Of a stretch of DNA of 18,060 bases, positions 15,243-18,060 are shown in pieces. The notes under the pieces are model-generated. The model saw nothing but the letters and a program-made list of their open reading frames with translations. It made no database searches and was not told the DNA's origin. A program made the translations under genes and the position numbers. The stretch is from Desulfobulbaceae bacterium (GTDB lineage Bacteria > Desulfobacterota > Desulfobulbia > Desulfobulbales > SURF-16). Within the stretch, counting starts at the first letter, position 1. Every line of letters begins with the position of its first letter. Where the stretch lies: the NCBI GenBank assembly GCA_024763115.1, contig JANTGB010000009.1, positions 1-18,060 on the forward strand, written 5' to 3'.

Positions 15243-18060
15243 TGAAAATCTTCAATCTTTCCACCTGTAAACTGGAGGGCGCCAACCTGATTGAGGCCGG
15301 CGCCGGAACCGGCAAAACCTATACGATTGCCGCCCTGTTTCTCCGCCTGATTGTTGAAAAAAATCTCGGCCCGGATAAAATTCTGGTGGTCACCTTTACC
15401 AGGGCGGCAGTGGAAGAACTCCGCGACAGGCTCTACAAGGTGCTGCAGGCGGCCAGGGACTGTTTCAGCCAAAAAAAATGCACTGAACATTTCATCAATG
15501 TCCTCAAGGAAAATAAGGACATCAGCCTGACGGAAAAACTTGAGCGGGTCACCAGGGCCCTGCGCGATTTTGATGAATGCGCCATCTATACCATTCATGG
15601 TTTCTGTCGGCGTATGCTGCTGGAAAATGTTTTCAGCAGCGGCTCTCTGTATGATCTCGAATTAATCAGCGACCAGGCCGAACTGCTGCTTGACGCAGTG
15701 CAGGATTTCTGGCGCACTCATATCTATTCTGCTCCCGGATTCATCATGGCCCATTTCCTGAAAAACGGCCTTGAACCTTTTATCTCGCTTTATCGGCTGA
15801 AAGAACGTAATCCCGACCTCCGCCTTGAAACGCCTTCCGGGTTACCGGACAAACAGAAGTTGGAAAAAAGTTTCAACGAGCTGAAAAAATTATGCCGGGA
15901 GCTGAAAAATAACCGGCCTGCTGAGCCGGAGGATACCATTGCCTGGTTTGAGCTTAAGCGCAAAATTCTTGACGGCAGATATTACCAGAAAAGATATATC
16001 AAAGACGATGCGGCGGCAATCCAGCGGTTTTGCACAGACAAAGCCGATATTATCGATCCTGACACCAGAAAAAAACTGACCAGGTTTACCATAAGCCGTT
16101 TACGGGAAAAATCAAAGCAGGGTGAAATCCCGACTCATAAATTCTTTAAACTGGCAGACAGGGTTGCCGGGCAATATGACGATTTTAAAAAACTTGAAGA
16201 AATGTACCTTATTCGGCTCAAGGCCCGGATGTTTGCCTATGTGGAAACCCGGCTGACTGAAAGAAAAAAAAGAGATAATATCAACTCTTTTAATGATTTC
16301 ATCCTTGGTCTGGCTAAAAGCCTGGACGGGCCGGGCGGCCGGGACTTAAGCCGGGCAATCCGCCAACGCTTTCCCGTGGCCCTGATAGATGAATTTCAGG
16401 ATACCGACCCCAGCCAGTATACAATCTTTAAAGCCCTGTTCTCCCCGGCCGTTCTTTTCCTGATCGGCGATCCCAAGCAGGCAATTTACAGTTTTCGCGG
16501 TGCTGACGTCTATGCCTATCTTGCTGCCGCAGCCCAGGTAAAAAATCGTTACACCCTGGCCACCAATTATCGTTCCGACCAGCGGCTGGTGCAGGGAGTA
16601 AACGCCGTTTTTGACCAGCGGATTTCTGCTAATCCCTTTGCCGAACCGGGCATCAGCTTTCACCCGGTTGAGGCTAAGGTCAAGGATTCCCCCCTGATTA
16701 TCGAGGGCGAGGAGAACAAACCGGCCCTGACCATCTGGACAATCGACAGTTCCATTACCGAAGACAAGGCCATTACCGCTACTGCGGCCCGCCAATATAT
16801 TAATCAGGCAGTGTTAACCGAGATTCACCGGCTGCTTACCATGGCTGCCGCCGGTCGGGCCACCATCAGGGACGAGACGGGCCGGCGCCCTCTGCGCCCG
16901 GCTGATTTTGCCGTCCTGACCAGGAGTAAAAAAGAAATGGCGCCCCTGCAGAATCTCTTGATCCAACATGGCATCCCCTCTGTAACCTCAAGCGCGGACA
17001 GCATTTTTGACACTGACGAAGCAAAAGAAATGGAAATGCTGCTCCAGGCCCTGGCCGAGCCCGGCAATGAGGGGGCCTTGAAAGCAGCCCTGGCCCAGCC
17101 TCTTTTCGGCCTGGATGGCCGAAATTTACAGGACATGACGCTAGACCACTCCGGCTGGGAAAGATGGGCTCCGGCCTTCCAGCGTTATCATGTACTTTTT
17201 CAGGAAACAGGGTTTCTCGCCATGTTTCGTAACATGCTGCGGGAGCAGGAGATTAAAGCAAGGCTGCTTTCCCTTCAGGGCGGCGAACGGCATTTGACTA
17301 ATATCCTGCACCTGGCCGAGATCCTTGAACAACGCCGGATAAAGACCGGGGCCGGCTTACATGAGCTGCTGAACTGGTTTGCCGCCTGCTGCGCCGATCC
17401 CCTGCGCCGGGATGATGAACTGGAAATGCGGATGGAGAGCGATGATAACGCCGTGCAGATCGTTACCATTCATAAAAGTAAGGGGCTTGAGTATCCTATT
17501 GTTTTTGCGCCATTTGTCTGGGCTAATTCCGAAGGACGCGATCCTCTCTGCCACAATAGGCAGGGCGACATGACCCTGTTCCTTGATCAGCAGCGGTTTG
17601 CCGCTCATCAGGCAACCGCCTTCCGGGAAGCAATGTCGGAAAACCTCCGCCTCTTTTATGTGGCTCTGACCAGGGCCGGACATCGCTGTTACACCTTCTG
17701 GGCCAAACTGACCCATCATTCAAAAAGCTATACCTCGGCCCCGGCCTGGCTTTTTTTAAATGGTGACCGGCATCTTAAAAAATCAGACCCGATCGAGGCA
17801 ATGAAAAAGGCCTGGGAAGAGCTGAAAAACGTTGATGAGTTAAAAGCGGCATTATGCCGAAAACTAGCTCATGTCCGGGAGCATGTGGCAATTGAGACTC
17901 TACCGGGCAAAAGCGGGCTTCCGGTTCTTTCCCCTGATTTTGAACAGGCCCGGCTCAAGGCTGCTGTTTTTCCCGGCCCCATGCCGCCTGCCTGGCAGAT
18001 TGCCAGTTTTTCTCTCCTTACCAGAGAGAGCCATGCTGCTGGTTTTACCCGCCAGGACAA
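15242..18060 (+). CDS. recB: Exodeoxyribonuclease V subunit RecB (3' end outside window)
   Basis: An uninterrupted reading frame of 939 codons that runs off the window. RecB is the 3'-5' helicase and nuclease of RecBCD and usually has about 1180 residues. SF1A helicase motifs are present in order: Walker A EAGAGTGKTYT (18-28), FTRAAVEELRDR, LIDEFQDTDPSQY (about 381-393), IGDPKQAIYSFRGAD (408-422), TNYRSD, TIHKSKGLEYPIVF (742-755) and VALTRA (807-812). The visible part ends in the linker before the C-terminal nuclease domain, so nuclease residues cannot be judged. GGAGGGG (15230-15236) inside the recC end is a strong ribosome site 5 bases before the ATG. recD is expected nearby but is not in view. 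Confidence 0.95.
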   Translation, partial: MKIFNLSTCKLEGANLIEAGAGTGKTYTIAALFLRLIVEKNLGPDKILVVTFTRAAVEELRDRLYKVLQAARDCFSQKKCTEHFINVLKENKDISLTEKLERVTRALRDFDECAIYTIHGFCRRMLLENVFSSGSLYDLELISDQAELLLDAVQDFWRTHIYSAPGFIMAHFLKNGLEPFISLYRLKERNPDLRLETPSGLPDKQKLEKSFNELKKLCRELKNNRPAEPEDTIAWFELKRKILDGRYYQKRYIKDDAAAIQRFCTDKADIIDPDTRKKLTRFTISRLREKSKQGEIPTHKFFKLADRVAGQYDDFKKLEEMYLIRLKARMFAYVETRLTERKKRDNINSFNDFILGLAKSLDGPGGRDLSRAIRQRFPVALIDEFQDTDPSQYTIFKALFSPAVLFLIGDPKQAIYSFRGADVYAYLAAAAQVKNRYTLATNYRSDQRLVQGVNAVFDQRISANPFAEPGISFHPVEAKVKDSPLIIEGEENKPALTIWTIDSSITEDKAITATAARQYINQAVLTEIHRLLTMAAAGRATIRDETGRRPLRPADFAVLTRSKKEMAPLQNLLIQHGIPSVTSSADSIFDTDEAKEMEMLLQALAEPGNEGALKAALAQPLFGLDGRNLQDMTLDHSGWERWAPAFQRYHVLFQETGFLAMFRNMLREQEIKARLLSLQGGERHLTNILHLAEILEQRRIKTGAGLHELLNWFAACCADPLRRDDELEMRMESDDNAVQIVTIHKSKGLEYPIVFAPFVWANSEGRDPLCHNRQGDMTLFLDQQRFAAHQATAFREAMSENLRLFYVALTRAGHRCYTFWAKLTHHSKSYTSAPAWLFLNGDRHLKKSDPIEAMKKAWEELKNVDELKAALCRKLAHVREHVAIETLPGKSGLPVLSPDFEQARLKAAVFPGPMPPAWQIASFSLLTRESHAAGFTRQD

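Noticed and set aside
15242..18060. recB as a nuclease-lacking truncated gene
   Set aside because: The frame is open to the last base of the window, so the missing nuclease domain reflects the window edge, not a deletion.

Overview
The window reads as bacterial chromosomal DNA from an anaerobic or facultative Gram-negative organism. Gene content, with a class 1B PyrD/PyrK pair, a chromosomal ParAB/parS locus, a GEMM-I riboswitch next to a sigma-54-type promoter, and RecBC, fits a Desulfobacterota (former Deltaproteobacteria) genome best. This placement is an inference; there is no rRNA or tRNA here to confirm it. Genes are tightly packed in short operons. The intergenic gaps are rich in palindromes and in a recurring short motif, TAACTATTCAG.

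Layout. (1) 1-92: an imperfect long palindrome at the window edge. (2) 308-2293, minus strand: acs, AMP-forming acetyl-CoA synthetase, with a good sigma-70-like promoter and a terminator-like hairpin in its leader. (3) 2294-3153: an 860-bp divergent gap holding a perfect 16-bp parS site and a 379-bp element bounded by inverted TAACTATTCAG copies and full of nested hairpins. (4) 3154-6773, plus strand: parA-parB-pyrK-pyrD-DUF1232, joined mostly by 4-bp ATGA overlaps, so chromosome segregation and pyrimidine synthesis appear to share a transcript. (5) 6822-8244: a YkgJ-family cysteine-cluster protein and a YrfG-like HAD nucleotidase. (6) 8409-8450: a perfect 32-bp palindrome followed, on the minus strand, by a T-rich run, making a terminator for the next gene. 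(7) 8486-11503, minus strand: a 1005-residue secreted modular protein with a signal peptide, one FnIII domain, three cadherin/Ig-like repeats, and six H-type-lectin-like repeats split 3+3 around a thrombospondin-type-3 calcium-binding segment. (8) 11504-11960: its control region, with a sigma-54-type -24/-12 promoter, a cyclic-di-GMP-I (GEMM-I) aptamer and a plausible ribosome-site-sequestering structure. (9) 11961 to the end: recC and most of recB, overlapping by one base; recB runs off the window before its nuclease domain.

The most interesting unit is region 7-8: a probable matrix or adhesion protein whose synthesis appears to be gated twice, by sigma-54 at initiation and by c-di-GMP in the leader RNA. 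The second is the TAACTATTCAG family, which occurs at least seven times (at most one mismatch) in this window, only in intergenic DNA or at gene edges.
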